DNA of 64,000 nucleotides from Pseudacidovorax sp. NFM-22 (GTDB lineage Bacteria > Pseudomonadota > Gammaproteobacteria > Burkholderiales > Burkholderiaceae_C): assembly GCF_021401245.1 (NCBI RefSeq), contig NZ_JACBFY010000004.1:124001-188000 (forward strand), read 5' to 3'. Of the stretch, positions 8,953 to 24,295 are shown in pieces (the first letter of the stretch is position 1; the number at the start of each line of letters is the position of its first letter). The translations under genes were made by a program, and so were the position numbers. Under the pieces are notes generated by a model. It saw only the letters and a list, made by a program, of their open reading frames with translations, was not told where the DNA came from and made no database searches.

Positions 8953-10065
8953 ATGGCCGCTACCCCCTCCCTTGCGCCGGCCGTCGAGCAAGTCCGCATC
9001 GACCTTGGCGAGCGCAGCTACCCCATCCTGATCGGCGCCGGCCTGCTGGCCGAGCCCGCCACCTATGCCGCGCTGCCGGCGGCATCGACCGCCGTGATCG
9101 TGACCAACACCACCGTCGCGCCGCTCTATGCGCAGCAACTGCGCGACACGCTGGCCGGCCGCTTCGCCACGGTGCGCGTGGTCGAGCTGCCCGATGGCGA
9201 GTCGCACAAGAACTGGGAGACGCTGCAGACCATCTTCGACGCACTGCTGGCCGCCCATTGCGACCGCCGCACGGTGCTGTTCGCGCTGGGCGGCGGCGTG
9301 GTGGGCGACATGACCGGCTTCGCCGCCGCCTGCTACATGCGCGGCGTGCCCTTCGTGCAGGTGCCGACCACGCTGCTGGCGCAGGTCGATTCGTCGGTGG
9401 GCGGCAAGACGGCCATCAACCATCCGCTGGGCAAGAACATGATCGGCGCCTTCTACCAGCCGCAACTGGTGGTCTGCGACCTGGAAACGCTGCGCACATT
9501 GCCGCCGCGCGAGGTATCGGCGGGGCTGGCCGAGATCATCAAGTACGGGCCCATCTACGACATGGCCTTCTTCGACTGGATCGAGGCGAACATCGACACA
9601 CTGGTGGCGCGCGAACCTGCCGCCCTGGCCCATGCGGTGCGCCGCAGCTGCGAGATCAAGGCGGCCGTGGTGGGCCAGGACGAGCGCGAGTCGGGCCTGC
9701 GCGCCATCCTCAACTTCGGCCACACCTTCGGCCATGCCATCGAATCCGGCCTGGGCTATGGCGAATGGTTGCATGGCGAGGCGGTGGGCTGCGGCATGGT
9801 GATGGCGGCCCACCTGTCGCAGAAGCTCGGCGGCGTGGACAAGGCCTTCGTCGAGCGGCTGACCGCGCTGGTGCGCCGCGCCGGCCTGCCGGTCGTGGCG
9901 CCGGCGCTGGGCGCGCAGCGCTACCTCGACCTGATGCGCGTGGACAAGAAGGCCGAGGCCGGCGAGATCCGCTTCGTGGTCATCGACCGGCCCGGCAGCG
10001 CCGTGATGCGCCCGGCGCCCGATGCCCTGGTGCGCGAGGTGCTGGCCGAATGCGTGGCGGCCTGA
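8953..10065 (+). CDS. aroB: 3-dehydroquinate synthase
   Basis: Second step of the shikimate pathway: DAHP to 3-dehydroquinate, NAD- and metal-dependent. The 370-residue protein shows the NAD-binding [15 protein letters not shown], the [20 protein letters not shown] substrate loop, the metal-ligand glutamate in [10 protein letters not shown] and the histidines in [11 protein letters not shown] and LHGEAV. Length and motif order match the family, so the start at 8953 is sound. It forms one unit with aroK. Confidence 0.97.
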   Translation: MAATPSLAPAVEQVRIDLGERSYPILIGAGLLAEPATYAALPAASTAVIVTNTTVAPLYAQQLRDTLAGRFATVRVVELPDGESHKNWETLQTIFDALLAAHCDRRTVLFALGGGVVGDMTGFAAACYMRGVPFVQVPTTLLAQVDSSVGGKTAINHPLGKNMIGAFYQPQLVVCDLETLRTLPPREVSAGLAEIIKYGPIYDMAFFDWIEANIDTLVAREPAALAHAVRRSCEIKAAVVGQDERESGLRAILNFGHTFGHAIESGLGYGEWLHGEAVGCGMVMAAHLSQKLGGVDKAFVERLTALVRRAGLPVVAPALGAQRYLDLMRVDKKAEAGEIRFVVIDRPGSAVMRPAPDALVREVLAECVAA

Positions 10066-10084
10066 GCGTGCGCGCCGGCAGGGC

Positions 10085-11224
10085 ATGGCGATGAGCGCGC
10101 CGGCTTGGGCCAGCGACCCCGCCCGCAGCCGCGGACGCCGCTTCGCCGAGCCGCCCGCGCCCACGCGCGACGACTTCCAGCGCGACCGCGACCGCATCGT
10201 CCATTCGACGGCCTTCCGCCGACTGGTCTACAAGACGCAGGTCTTCCTCAACCACGAGGGCGACCTGTTCCGCACCCGGCTCACGCATTCGCTGGAGGTG
10301 GCGCAGCTCGGCCGCTCGGTGGCGCGATCCCTGGGGCTCAACGAGGATCTGGTCGAGGCCATCGCCCTGGCGCACGACCTGGGCCACACGCCGTTCGGCC
10401 ACGCGGGGCAGGATGCGCTCAACGGCTGCATGGCCGAGCACGGTGGCTTCGAGCACAACCTGCAGAGCCTGCGCGTGGTCGACGCGCTGGAGCACCGCTA
10501 CCCCGGCTTCGACGGCCTGAACCTCTGCTTCGAGACGCGCGAGGGCATCCTCAAGCACTGCTCGCGCGCCAATGCCGAGCGGCTGGAGGCGCAGGAGCCG
10601 GGCGGCATCGCACGGCGTTTCCTCGATGGCACGCAGCCCGGCCTCGAGGCGCAGCTCACCAACCTGGCCGACGAGATCGCCTACAACGCCCACGACATCG
10701 ACGATGGCGTGCGCTCGGGGCTGTTGCGGCTGGAGGCGCTGCAGGAGGTGCCGCTGTTCGAGCGCCACCGCCGCCAGACGCTGGCCGAGCACCCGGCGCT
10801 GGACGACCGCCGCCTGCTCTACGAGGCCATCCGCCGCATGCTGAGCGAGCAGGTCTACGACCTGATCGACACCACGCGCGCCGCGCTCGCGCAGGCCGAC
10901 CCGCGGGATGCGGAGGCGGTGCGCCGGCTGCCGCCGCTGGTGCGCTTCAGCGAGGACATGCGCGGCCAGTCGGTGGCACTCAAGCGCTTTCTCTTTGCCA
11001 ACCTGTACCGCCATCCGCAGGTCACCCGCACGACGGGGCGGGCGCAGGACGTGGTGCGCGACCTGTTCGCGGCCTATGTGCAGGGCGACCTGAGCCTGCC
11101 CGAGCGGCACGCGCGGCGCCCCGACCGCCGCCGTGCCGTGGCCGACTACATCGCCGGCATGACCGATCGCTTCGCCGTGCGCGAACACGAGCGGCTGACG
11201 GGCCGGCCGTGGACGGACGAATGA
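10085..11224 (+). CDS. dgt: dGTP triphosphohydrolase-like HD protein
   Basis: Deoxyguanosinetriphosphate triphosphohydrolase-like protein of the bacterial Dgt type 2 group (379 residues). The HD-domain metal ligands are visible in RLTHSLEVAQ and AHDLGHTPFGHAGQDAL, with the later aspartate in NLADEIAYNAHDIDDG. The N-terminus has the family's RDDFQRDRDRIVHSTAFRRL. The start could be the ATG at 10085 or at 10091. It is close behind aroB and overlaps the next gene by 4 bases. Substrate specificity cannot be read from sequence. Confidence 0.9.
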   Translation: MAMSAPAWASDPARSRGRRFAEPPAPTRDDFQRDRDRIVHSTAFRRLVYKTQVFLNHEGDLFRTRLTHSLEVAQLGRSVARSLGLNEDLVEAIALAHDLGHTPFGHAGQDALNGCMAEHGGFEHNLQSLRVVDALEHRYPGFDGLNLCFETREGILKHCSRANAERLEAQEPGGIARRFLDGTQPGLEAQLTNLADEIAYNAHDIDDGVRSGLLRLEALQEVPLFERHRRQTLAEHPALDDRRLLYEAIRRMLSEQVYDLIDTTRAALAQADPRDAEAVRRLPPLVRFSEDMRGQSVALKRFLFANLYRHPQVTRTTGRAQDVVRDLFAAYVQGDLSLPERHARRPDRRRAVADYIAGMTDRFAVREHERLTGRPWTDE

Positions 11225-12441
11225 GCACGGCCACGCCCGTGTCCCGCCACGCCGCCTTCTTCGTGGTTTTTGGTGGTGTGAGCGCCGCCATCCATCTGGG
11301 CAAGCTGCCGCCTGCGTTGCCGGCGCTGCACGACGAGCTGGGGCTGTCGCTGGTTCAGGCCGGCTTCCTGCTGTCGGTGCTGCAGTTCGCGGGCATGGGA
11401 TTCGGCCTGCTGGCGGGCGTGCTGGCCGACGGCCTGGGCGCGCGGCGCTGCATGCTCATCGGACTCGGGCTGCTCACCGGCGCGTCGGCGGCGGCGGGTG
11501 CCTGGGGACAGATGGGCATCGGCTTCGGGGCCATGCTCGCGCTGCGCGTGGTGGAAGGGGCGGGCTTTCTGCTGGCGGTGATGCCCGGCCCGGCGCTGGT
11601 GCGGCGGCTGGCGGTGACCGGCACCGAGAAGGCGGCGCTGGGCTGGTGGGGCGCCTACATGCCCCTGGGGGTGTCGCTCGCGTTGCTGGCGGGGCCCGTG
11701 TTCCTGCACGTCGCGGGCTGGACGGGCTGGTGGCAGGGTGCCGCGCTGGTGTCCGCCATGGCCATGCTGGGGCTGATCCATGCCGTGCCGGCCGATGGGG
11801 GGCGCGCCGCATCCGCTGGCGCGGGCTGGTCGTCGCGCCTGGGTCTGACGCTGCGCGAGCCGGACGCCTGGCTGGTGGCGGGCGCCTTCTGCGTCTATGC
11901 GGCGCAGTGGATGGCCGTGATCGGTTTCCTGCCGACCATCTACGCGTCGGCCGGTATGCCGGCCGCCTGGACGGCGCTGCTCACCGCGGTGGCGGCCGCC
12001 GTCAACATCGTCGGCAACGTGAGCGGCGGCCGCCTGCTGCAGCGCGGGCACGCGCCGCAACGCCTGCTGATGCGCGGTTTTCTGGCGATGGCGCTGATGG
12101 CTGCCCTGGCCTTCGCCCAGATCGGCAGCGGCGATCAGGTCTGGGCGCTGCCCATGCCCGTCCGCTACCTTGCTGTCTGCGTGTTCTCGCTGGCGGGCGG
12201 CATGGTCCCCGCCACGCTCTTCCTGCTGGCGGGGCGCGTGGTGCCGCAGGCGGCCTCCACCACGGTGGGGCTGATGCAGCAGGCCTCGTCGTTCGGCCAG
12301 TTCCTGGCGCCGCCCGTGGTGGGCTGGCTGGCCCAGCGCGTCGGAGGCTGGCACTGGACCTGGGTGTTCGCACTCGGCTGTTCGCTGGCCGGCATGCAGA
12401 TGGCCCGCTGGCTGGGGCGTCGCACGCAGGCCGGCGATTGA
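11221..12441 (+). CDS. MFS transporter, CynX/NimT-like
   Basis: Twelve-helix major facilitator of 406 residues whose ATG at 11221 overlaps the dgt stop (ATGA). The start of the protein (VFGGVSAAIHLGKLPPALPALHDELG) and the loop GVLADGLGARRCMLIGLGLL carry the MFS loop 2-3 motif in a form typical of the cyanate/nitroimidazole transporter branch. Substrate unknown; the overlap with dgt suggests co-transcription but gives no functional clue. Confidence 0.8.
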   Translation: MSTATPVSRHAAFFVVFGGVSAAIHLGKLPPALPALHDELGLSLVQAGFLLSVLQFAGMGFGLLAGVLADGLGARRCMLIGLGLLTGASAAAGAWGQMGIGFGAMLALRVVEGAGFLLAVMPGPALVRRLAVTGTEKAALGWWGAYMPLGVSLALLAGPVFLHVAGWTGWWQGAALVSAMAMLGLIHAVPADGGRAASAGAGWSSRLGLTLREPDAWLVAGAFCVYAAQWMAVIGFLPTIYASAGMPAAWTALLTAVAAAVNIVGNVSGGRLLQRGHAPQRLLMRGFLAMALMAALAFAQIGSGDQVWALPMPVRYLAVCVFSLAGGMVPATLFLLAGRVVPQAASTTVGLMQQASSFGQFLAPPVVGWLAQRVGGWHWTWVFALGCSLAGMQMARWLGRRTQAGD

Positions 12442-12505
12442 GAAGGACGGGACAATCGGCGGACGCTGGGCCCGCCGCGGCTCCTGCACACCCAAGGAAT
12501 TCTTC

Positions 12506-13072
12506 ATGACCATCGATGCCACCCAGGCCATCGCCGACACGCGCCGCTGGGTCGACCGGGCGGTCATCGGCCTGCAGCTGTGCCCCTTTGCCAAGGCCGT
12601 GCAGGCCAAGGGCCAGGTGCACTACGCCGTCCATGCCGGCGACGACCTGGACCAGCTGGCCGAGCGCCTGCTGGCCGAGGCACAGGCGCTGCGCGAGACA
12701 CCGGCCGACACCCGCGACACCACCTTGCTGATCGTTCCCCACGCCTTGCACGACTTCTACGACTTCCACGATTTCACCGGCCGCTGCGAGCGCCTGATGC
12801 GCCGCGCCGGGCACGAGGGCGAGCTTCAGCTGGCCAGCTTCCATCCGCGCTTCCAGTTCGCCGGCGAGGACGAGGACGCGCTGGGCAACTTCAGCAACCG
12901 TTCGCCCCATCCCACGCTGCACCTGCTGCGCGAGGCGAGCATCGACCGCGCGGTCGAGGCCTTTCCGGATGCGGCGGACATCTTCGAGCGCAACATCGAC
13001 ACGCTCGACACCCTGGGGGCGGCGGGCTGGGCGGCCCTGGACGTGGGCGCCGGGGCAGGGGGGCGGCCATGA
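12506..13072 (+). CDS. DUF1415 family protein
   Basis: Conserved protein of 188 residues with the DUF1415 pattern: an N-terminal WVDRAVIGLQLCPFAKAV, a central DFYDFHDFTG segment and FHPRFQFAGE followed by NRSPHPTLHLLRE. Function is unknown. The ATG at 12506 has the ribosome site AAGGAA. The stop overlaps the start of the methyltransferase gene by 4 bases, so the two products are likely made together. Confidence 0.88.
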   Translation: MTIDATQAIADTRRWVDRAVIGLQLCPFAKAVQAKGQVHYAVHAGDDLDQLAERLLAEAQALRETPADTRDTTLLIVPHALHDFYDFHDFTGRCERLMRRAGHEGELQLASFHPRFQFAGEDEDALGNFSNRSPHPTLHLLREASIDRAVEAFPDAADIFERNIDTLDTLGAAGWAALDVGAGAGGRP

Positions 13073-13989
13073 AACGCCAGGCAGACAAGGGGCCGCGCGC
13101 GGGCGCACCGGCCGTGGCAGACGCAGCGCTGGCCGAGGAGCTGCGGCCCGGCCAGTCGGTCGAGTTGCTCAAGGAACTGCACATCCTGACCCGCGAGGGC
13201 CGGCTCAACCAGGATTCGCGGCGCAAGCTCAAGCAGGTCTACCACCTCTACCAGTTCATCGAGAAGCTGCTGCTGGAGCTGCCGGAGGAGGGCGCCGCCG
13301 CGACCGTGGCGGATCACGGCGCCGGCAAGTCCTACCTGGGCTTCATCCTGCACGACCTGTTCTTCAAGGCCCGAGGCGGCGGGCACATCTACGGCATCGA
13401 GACCCGGGCCGAGCTGGTCGAGCGCTCGCGGGCGCTGGCCGACCGGCTGGGCTTTGCGCGCATGCATTTCCTGGCCCTGTCGGTGGCCGAGTCGGCCACT
13501 GCCACCGAGCTGCCGGCGCAGATCGACATGGTCACCGCGCTGCATGCCTGCGACACCGCCACCGACGACGCCATCGCCTTCGGCCTGGCCAAGCAGGCGC
13601 GCTTCATGGTGCTGGTGCCCTGCTGCCAGGCCGAGGTGGCGGCCAGCCTGCGGCACAACAAGGCGCTGTCGCTGGCGCGCACGCCGCTGGCCGAGCTGTG
13701 GCGGCATCCGCTGCACACGCGCGAGATCGGCAGCCAGCTCACCAATGTGCTGCGCTGCCTGTACCTGGAAGCCTGTGGCTACCAGGTGACGGTGACCGAA
13801 CTGGTCGGCTGGGAGCACAGCATGAAGAACGAGCTCATCCTGGCCCGCCGCACCGGTCATCGCAAGACCAGCGCGGCGCAGCGGCTGCGTGCGCTGCTGG
13901 CCGAGTTCGGGCTGGACGAGCTGGCCGGGCGCCGCTTTCCGGCACTGCCGCCCGCGGCGTCGGCGACCGAGGCCGTGCACGAGGCCTGA
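13069..13989 (+). CDS. Class I SAM-dependent methyltransferase (Methyltransf_32-like)
   Basis: Predicted methyltransferase of 306 residues. The SAM-binding region reads VADHGAGKSYLGFIL, with the acidic strand-2 end at YGIETR and the strand-4 motif TALHACDTATDDAI. Near residue 180 is the VPCCQAE motif seen in the group that includes TRM13-like and other RNA-modifying enzymes. Substrate is unknown. The start overlaps the DUF1415 gene stop (ATGA), and the transposase gene follows 3 bases after its stop. Confidence 0.82.
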   Translation: MKRQADKGPRAGAPAVADAALAEELRPGQSVELLKELHILTREGRLNQDSRRKLKQVYHLYQFIEKLLLELPEEGAAATVADHGAGKSYLGFILHDLFFKARGGGHIYGIETRAELVERSRALADRLGFARMHFLALSVAESATATELPAQIDMVTALHACDTATDDAIAFGLAKQARFMVLVPCCQAEVAASLRHNKALSLARTPLAELWRHPLHTREIGSQLTNVLRCLYLEACGYQVTVTELVGWEHSMKNELILARRTGHRKTSAAQRLRALLAEFGLDELAGRRFPALPPAASATEAVHEA

Positions 13990-13991
13990 AC

Positions 13992-14696
13992 ATGGCCAGG
14001 CAGCCCCGGCTGGCGCTGGCCGGTCATCCGCACCACCTGATCCAGCGCGGCAACAACGACCAGGCGGTGGTGGTCGACACCACCGACCGGCAGATGCTGC
14101 TGGATACGCTGGGCGAGCAGGCCCAGCGCGCGGGCGTGGCCCTGCATGCCTACGTGATCCTGGAGGACCATTTCCACGTCCTGGCGACGCCGCCGACGGC
14201 CGAGGCGCTGTCGCTGTGGATGCAGGCTGTGGGGCGGCGCTATGTGCGCCACTTCAACGACCGCCATGGACGGCGCGGCACGCTGTGGGAAGGCCGCTAC
14301 CGTGGCACGGTGCTGCAGGCCGAGCGCTACTTCCTGCCTTGCATGGCCTACATCGACCTGCATCCGGTGCGGGCGGGCTTGGTGGAGCAGGCGCGCGACT
14401 ACGCGTGGTCCAGTCATGGCCATTACGTGGGGCTGCGCACGGATCGCTTCCTCACGCCCCATGCGCTGTACTGGGCCCTGGGCAACACGCCCTTCGCGCG
14501 CGAGGCCGCGTACGCCGAAATGGTGCATGTGGGGCCGACGCGCGCTGAACAGCTCATGCTGACCGAAGCCACCCGCAAAGGATGGGCCGCGGGCGAGGCA
14601 GCCTTCGTCGAGCAACTGCAGGCCGATACGCCGCGCCGACTGGCGGTCGGGCGTGCGGGGCGTAAGCCGAAAGATCCCAGCCTCAGCGGGGGCTGA
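13992..14696 (+). CDS. REP-associated-type Y1 (HUH) transposase
   Basis: IS200/IS605-like single-strand transposase of the domesticated Y1 group (234 residues). Visible are the N-terminal [12 protein letters not shown], the HUH metal site as HFH (His60-Phe-His62), the helix with the likely nucleophile [16 protein letters not shown], and the group's [11 protein letters not shown] and WSSH motifs. The reading frame is intact. There is no partner gene and no clear terminal inverted repeat, which fits REP-associated tyrosine transposases rather than a full insertion sequence. A 13-bp motif occurs twice just downstream. Confidence 0.88.
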   Translation: MARQPRLALAGHPHHLIQRGNNDQAVVVDTTDRQMLLDTLGEQAQRAGVALHAYVILEDHFHVLATPPTAEALSLWMQAVGRRYVRHFNDRHGRRGTLWEGRYRGTVLQAERYFLPCMAYIDLHPVRAGLVEQARDYAWSSHGHYVGLRTDRFLTPHALYWALGNTPFAREAAYAEMVHVGPTRAEQLMLTEATRKGWAAGEAAFVEQLQADTPRRLAVGRAGRKPKDPSLSGG

Positions 14697-14743
14697 TGCC
14701 TCGCAAGCAGCGCGTAAGACCGCTTGTTCCCGTCGATTTTTGA

Positions 14744-14805
14744 TCTGTCCCCAATTCTGGAGCAGTAAGAAATGGCCGACGTCGAAATGGAGTCTGACCC
14801 CAATT
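14744..14805. repeat. Two direct copies of a 13-bp motif downstream of the Y1 transposase
   Basis: TCTGTCCCCAATT at 14744-14756 and TCTGACCCCAATT at 14793-14805 differ by one base and begin 49 bases apart. From memory, motifs of the form GGGGTCAGA (here on the minus strand) are common beside Y1 transposase genes in proteobacteria; I cannot check that here. They may be target or recognition elements of the transposase. Confidence 0.6.
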
Positions 14806-14812
14806 AAAACGT

Positions 14813-14841
14813 TTGGCATTCTTCGTGCAAGTCCCTATGCT
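14813..14841 (+). promoter_or_regulatory. Sigma70 promoter of gltBD
   Basis: TTGGCA (14813-14818), a 17-base spacer and TATGCT (14836-14841) form a good sigma70 promoter. Transcription would begin near 14848, leaving a leader of about 30 bases with the ribosome site GAGGAG before the ATG at 14878. The -35 lies 7 bases after the second transposase-associated repeat. Confidence 0.7.
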
Positions 14842-14877
14842 CCCCGCATTCCCCACGATATCTCCGAGGAGCGTGCC

Positions 14878-19614
<4,737 letters not shown>

Positions 19615-19649
19615 GCCGCCGCGCCACGAACCAGAACGAGGAACACACG

Positions 19650-21128
<1,479 letters not shown>

Positions 21129-21192
21129 ACCAAAGGGCAGCCGTAAGGTCGAAAACCGGCCTACGTGCTTTCCCTTATCATCGGCCGCCGCC

Positions 21193-21230
21193 AAGCCGGG
21201 ATGCCGCACAGGCGCCCCGGCTTTGTGTTT
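21193..21230 (+). terminator. Rho-independent terminator of gltBD
   Basis: AAGCCGGG (21193-21200) pairs with CCCGGCTT (21216-21223), with a further inner GCC/GGC pairing, and TGTGTTTT follows. It sits between gltD and mlaF on the same strand, so it probably separates the two operons. Confidence 0.7.
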
Positions 21231-21269
21231 TCTTGAGACTGTCCGTCCTTCCCACCCTCCCTCCCGGCC

Positions 21270-22094
21270 TTGTCCCCCGTCGATTCCGCTCCTTTCGTCG
21301 AGTTTCGTGACGTGCGCTTCGGCTACGGCGAGCGCGCCATCCTCGATGGCGTGTCCTTCTCCGTGCCCCGCGGGCGCGTGACGGCGCTGATGGGCGCATC
21401 GGGCGGCGGCAAGACGACGGTGCTGCGGCTGATCGGCGGGCAGGTGCGTGCCAACGCCGGCGAGGTGCGCTTCGACGGCCAGGACGTGGGTCGCATGGCA
21501 CCCCCTGCGCTCTATGCCGCCCGGCGCCGCATGGGCATGCTGTTCCAGTTCGGCGCGCTGTTCACCGACATGACGGTGTTCGATAACGTGGCCTTTCCGC
21601 TGCGCGAGCACACCCAGCTGCCCGAGCCGCTGGTGCGCGACATCGTGCTCATGAAGCTGGACGCCGTGGGCCTGCGCGGGGCCCGGGGGCTGATGCCCAG
21701 CGAGGTCTCCGGTGGCATGGCGCGCCGCGTGGCGCTGGCCCGGGCCATCGCGCTCGACCCCGAACTGGTCATGTACGACGAGCCCTTCGCCGGGCTCGAT
21801 CCGATTTCGCTGGGCACGTCCGCCCGACTGATCCGCCGGCTGAACGACACGCTCGGGCTGACCAGCGTGATCGTCTCCCACGACCTCGACGAAACCTTCC
21901 GCATCGCCGATCACGTGGTGATCCTGGCCAACGGCAAGGTTGCGGCGCAGGGCACGCCGGACGAGGTGCGGGCCAGCACCGATCCGCTGGTGCACCAGTT
22001 CGTCAATGCCGAAGCGGAGGGGCCGGTGCGCTTCCACTATCCCGGTCCGACGGTCGACGAGGATTTCGGCCACATGCAGGGAGGCCGGCCATGA
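21270..22094 (+). CDS. mlaF: Mla phospholipid transport ATP-binding protein MlaF
   Basis: ATPase of the MlaFEDB complex, which moves phospholipids between the inner membrane and periplasmic MlaC. The start is a TTG at 21270: the frame closes at a stop codon 36 bases upstream and no ATG or GTG lies between, so it is the only start that keeps the conserved strand [12 protein letters not shown]. Walker A is [12 protein letters not shown], the signature is [13 protein letters not shown] and Walker B is [13 protein letters not shown]. 274 residues. It heads mlaFEDACB. Confidence 0.94.
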   Translation: MSPVDSAPFVEFRDVRFGYGERAILDGVSFSVPRGRVTALMGASGGGKTTVLRLIGGQVRANAGEVRFDGQDVGRMAPPALYAARRRMGMLFQFGALFTDMTVFDNVAFPLREHTQLPEPLVRDIVLMKLDAVGLRGARGLMPSEVSGGMARRVALARAIALDPELVMYDEPFAGLDPISLGTSARLIRRLNDTLGLTSVIVSHDLDETFRIADHVVILANGKVAAQGTPDEVRASTDPLVHQFVNAEAEGPVRFHYPGPTVDEDFGHMQGGRP

Positions 22095-22873
22095 GGTGGT
22101 GGCATCCCTCCGACGTGGGTTTTGCCGCACGGCGCAAGCTGGCGGATCTGGGCCATGGCGCCCGGCTGTTCGTGCGTCTGGTGGCCGACCTGGGGCCGTG
22201 CGTGCGCCGTTTCGGCCTCGTGCGTGACCAGATCCACTTCCTGGGCAACTACTCGCTGGCGATCATCGCGGTCTCGGGGCTGTTCGTGGGTTTCGTGCTG
22301 GGGCTGCAGGGCTACTACACCCTGCAGCGCTACGGTGCCTCGGAGGCGCTGGGCCTGCTGGTCACGCTCTCGCTGGTGCGCGAGCTGGGCCCGGTGGTCG
22401 CGGCGCTGCTCTTCGCGGGCCGGGCCGGCACCTCGCTCACCGCAGAAGTCGGCCTGATGAAGGCGGGCGAGCAGCTCAGTGCCATGGAGATGATGGCGGT
22501 CGATCCGGTCCGCCGGGTGCTGGCGCCACGCTTCTGGGCGGGCGTGATCACCCTGCCGCTGCTGTCCGCCGTGTTCAGCGCCGTGGGCGTGCTCGGAGGC
22601 TGGGTGGTGGGCGTGCTGATGCTGGGCGTGGATTCCGGCGCCTTCTGGGGGCAGATGCAAAGCGGGGTGGATGTCCTGCAGGATGTCGGCAACGGCATCG
22701 TCAAGAGCGTGGTGTTCGGCTTCACCGTCAGCTTCGTCGCGCTGCTCCAGGGCTTCGAGGCCCAGCCGACGCCCGAGGGTGTCTCCCGCGCCACCACGCG
22801 CACGGTGGTGGTGGCTTCGCTGGCGGTGCTGGGGCTGGACTTCCTCCTCACCGCCATGATGTTCAGCCTCTGA
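22091..22873 (+). CDS. mlaE: Mla phospholipid transport permease MlaE
   Basis: Inner-membrane permease of the Mla complex (260 residues), overlapping mlaF by 4 bases. It has about five to six hydrophobic segments and the MlaE signature with [38 protein letters not shown] and [22 protein letters not shown]. The C-terminal helix [20 protein letters not shown] is typical. Length and start agree with the family. Confidence 0.95.
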   Translation: MRWWHPSDVGFAARRKLADLGHGARLFVRLVADLGPCVRRFGLVRDQIHFLGNYSLAIIAVSGLFVGFVLGLQGYYTLQRYGASEALGLLVTLSLVRELGPVVAALLFAGRAGTSLTAEVGLMKAGEQLSAMEMMAVDPVRRVLAPRFWAGVITLPLLSAVFSAVGVLGGWVVGVLMLGVDSGAFWGQMQSGVDVLQDVGNGIVKSVVFGFTVSFVALLQGFEAQPTPEGVSRATTRTVVVASLAVLGLDFLLTAMMFSL

Positions 22874-22882
22874 GGTAAACCA

Positions 22883-23389
22883 ATGCAACGTTCCCGCAGC
22901 GATCTCTGGGTTGGCCTGTTCGTGCTCATCGGCGCGGCGGCGCTGCTCTTCCTGGCCCTGCAATCGGCCAACCTGCTCAGCCTGAATTTCCAGAAGACCT
23001 ACAAGGTCACGGCCCGCTTCGACAACATCGGCGGGCTCAAGCCCCAGACGGCGGTCAAGAGCGCCGGCGTGGTGGTGGGGCGCGTGGAATCCATCGGCTT
23101 CGACGACAAGACCTTCCAGGCCAGCGTGACGCTGGCGCTGCAGGACCGCTACCGCTTCCCCAAGGACAGCTCATTGAAGATCCTCACCAGCGGTCTGCTG
23201 GGCGAGCAGTACATCGGCATCGAGGCCGGCGCCGACGACAAGAACCTGCAGGCCGGCGACACCATCTCGTCGACCCAGTCCGCGGTCGTGCTCGAAAACC
23301 TGATCAGCCAGTTTCTCTACAGCAAGGCGGCCGACGGAAGCTCCTCCGGCGATGCCAACAACAAGACCGGAGAGGGTGCGAAGAAATGA
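22883..23389 (+). CDS. mlaD: Mla substrate-binding MCE protein MlaD
   Basis: Membrane-anchored MCE-domain protein that forms the periplasmic hexameric ring on MlaE. An N-terminal helix (about residues 8-28) is followed by a single MCE domain with FDNIGGLKPQTAVKSAGVVVGRV and the pore region SGLLGEQYIGIEAG. It is 168 residues long, close to the E. coli protein. The hydrophilic C-terminal tail is likely flexible. It starts 9 bases after mlaE and overlaps mlaA by 4 bases. Confidence 0.95.
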   Translation: MQRSRSDLWVGLFVLIGAAALLFLALQSANLLSLNFQKTYKVTARFDNIGGLKPQTAVKSAGVVVGRVESIGFDDKTFQASVTLALQDRYRFPKDSSLKILTSGLLGEQYIGIEAGADDKNLQAGDTISSTQSAVVLENLISQFLYSKAADGSSSGDANNKTGEGAKK

Positions 23390-24174
23390 CGACGAGAAGA
23401 ACCCCCGTTGCGGCCCCGTGGCGCGGCGTGCGCGCCGTGGCCCTGGGCATGGCGCTCGCAGGCTGCGGCCTGGCGTGGGCCCAGGCGCCGCAGCCGGCTG
23501 CTGCGCCGGCCACTGAGGACGCGACCGCGGCGCCTGCCGACCTGCGCAATCCCGCGGATCCCTTCGAGCCCTTCAACCGCCGCATGTTCCGCTTCAACAA
23601 GGCCTTGGACGACGCGGTGCTCAAGCCGGTGGCCACCACCTACCGTGACGTGCTGCCGTCGATGGTGCGAAGCGGTGTCACGAACTTCTTCAACAACCTG
23701 GGCGACATCTGGAATTTCGCCAACAACGTCCTGCAATTGAAGGCGCAGAACAGTGCCGAGACCTTCATGCGCCTGAACGTGAACACGGTGTTCGGGTTGG
23801 GCGGCATCCTGGATGTGGCCTCCGACCTCGGCATCGAGCGGCACAGCGCGGACTTCGGCCAGACGCTGGGCTACTGGGGCGTGCCGTCCGGGCCGTACCT
23901 GATGTTGCCGCTCCTGGGCCCTTCGACCGTACGCGACACCGCCGCGCTGCCCATCGACTGGCAGGGCGACCCGGTGCCCTCCATCGACGACAAGACGGTG
24001 CGCTGGAGTCTGACTGGCCTGTGGCTGGTGGACCGGCGCGCGCGGTTGCTGCGGACCACCAGTCTCCTGGAGGACGCGGCACTCGACCCGTACAGCTTCT
24101 CCCGCGACGCCTACCTCCAGCGGCGCCGCGCAGAAGTGAACGACGGACGCACGCGTCAAGACGACGACCAGTGA
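23386..24174 (+). CDS. mlaA: Outer-membrane lipoprotein MlaA (VacJ)
   Basis: Outer-membrane ring lipoprotein that removes misplaced phospholipids from the outer leaflet and hands them to MlaC. The signal peptide ends in ALAGC. The mature part shows DPFEPFNRRMFRFNKALDD, FFNNLGDIWNFANN and the later GVPSGPYLMLPLLGPSTVRD, all diagnostic for VacJ. 262 residues. In E. coli mlaA lies elsewhere; here it is inside the mla operon between mlaD and mlaC, so the whole pathway is encoded together. Confidence 0.95.
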   Translation: MTTRRTPVAAPWRGVRAVALGMALAGCGLAWAQAPQPAAAPATEDATAAPADLRNPADPFEPFNRRMFRFNKALDDAVLKPVATTYRDVLPSMVRSGVTNFFNNLGDIWNFANNVLQLKAQNSAETFMRLNVNTVFGLGGILDVASDLGIERHSADFGQTLGYWGVPSGPYLMLPLLGPSTVRDTAALPIDWQGDPVPSIDDKTVRWSLTGLWLVDRRARLLRTTSLLEDAALDPYSFSRDAYLQRRRAEVNDGRTRQDDDQ

Positions 24175-24295
24175 TCAAGCGGGGCCCTTGCAGTTGGTTG
24201 CAAGTGCCGCCGACTCGACGGAAACCCGCGCCGGACGGAGCCGCTCGAAAGGGCAGGCAGCGTCGCCACACACAACGATAGAAGGGATACCCACC

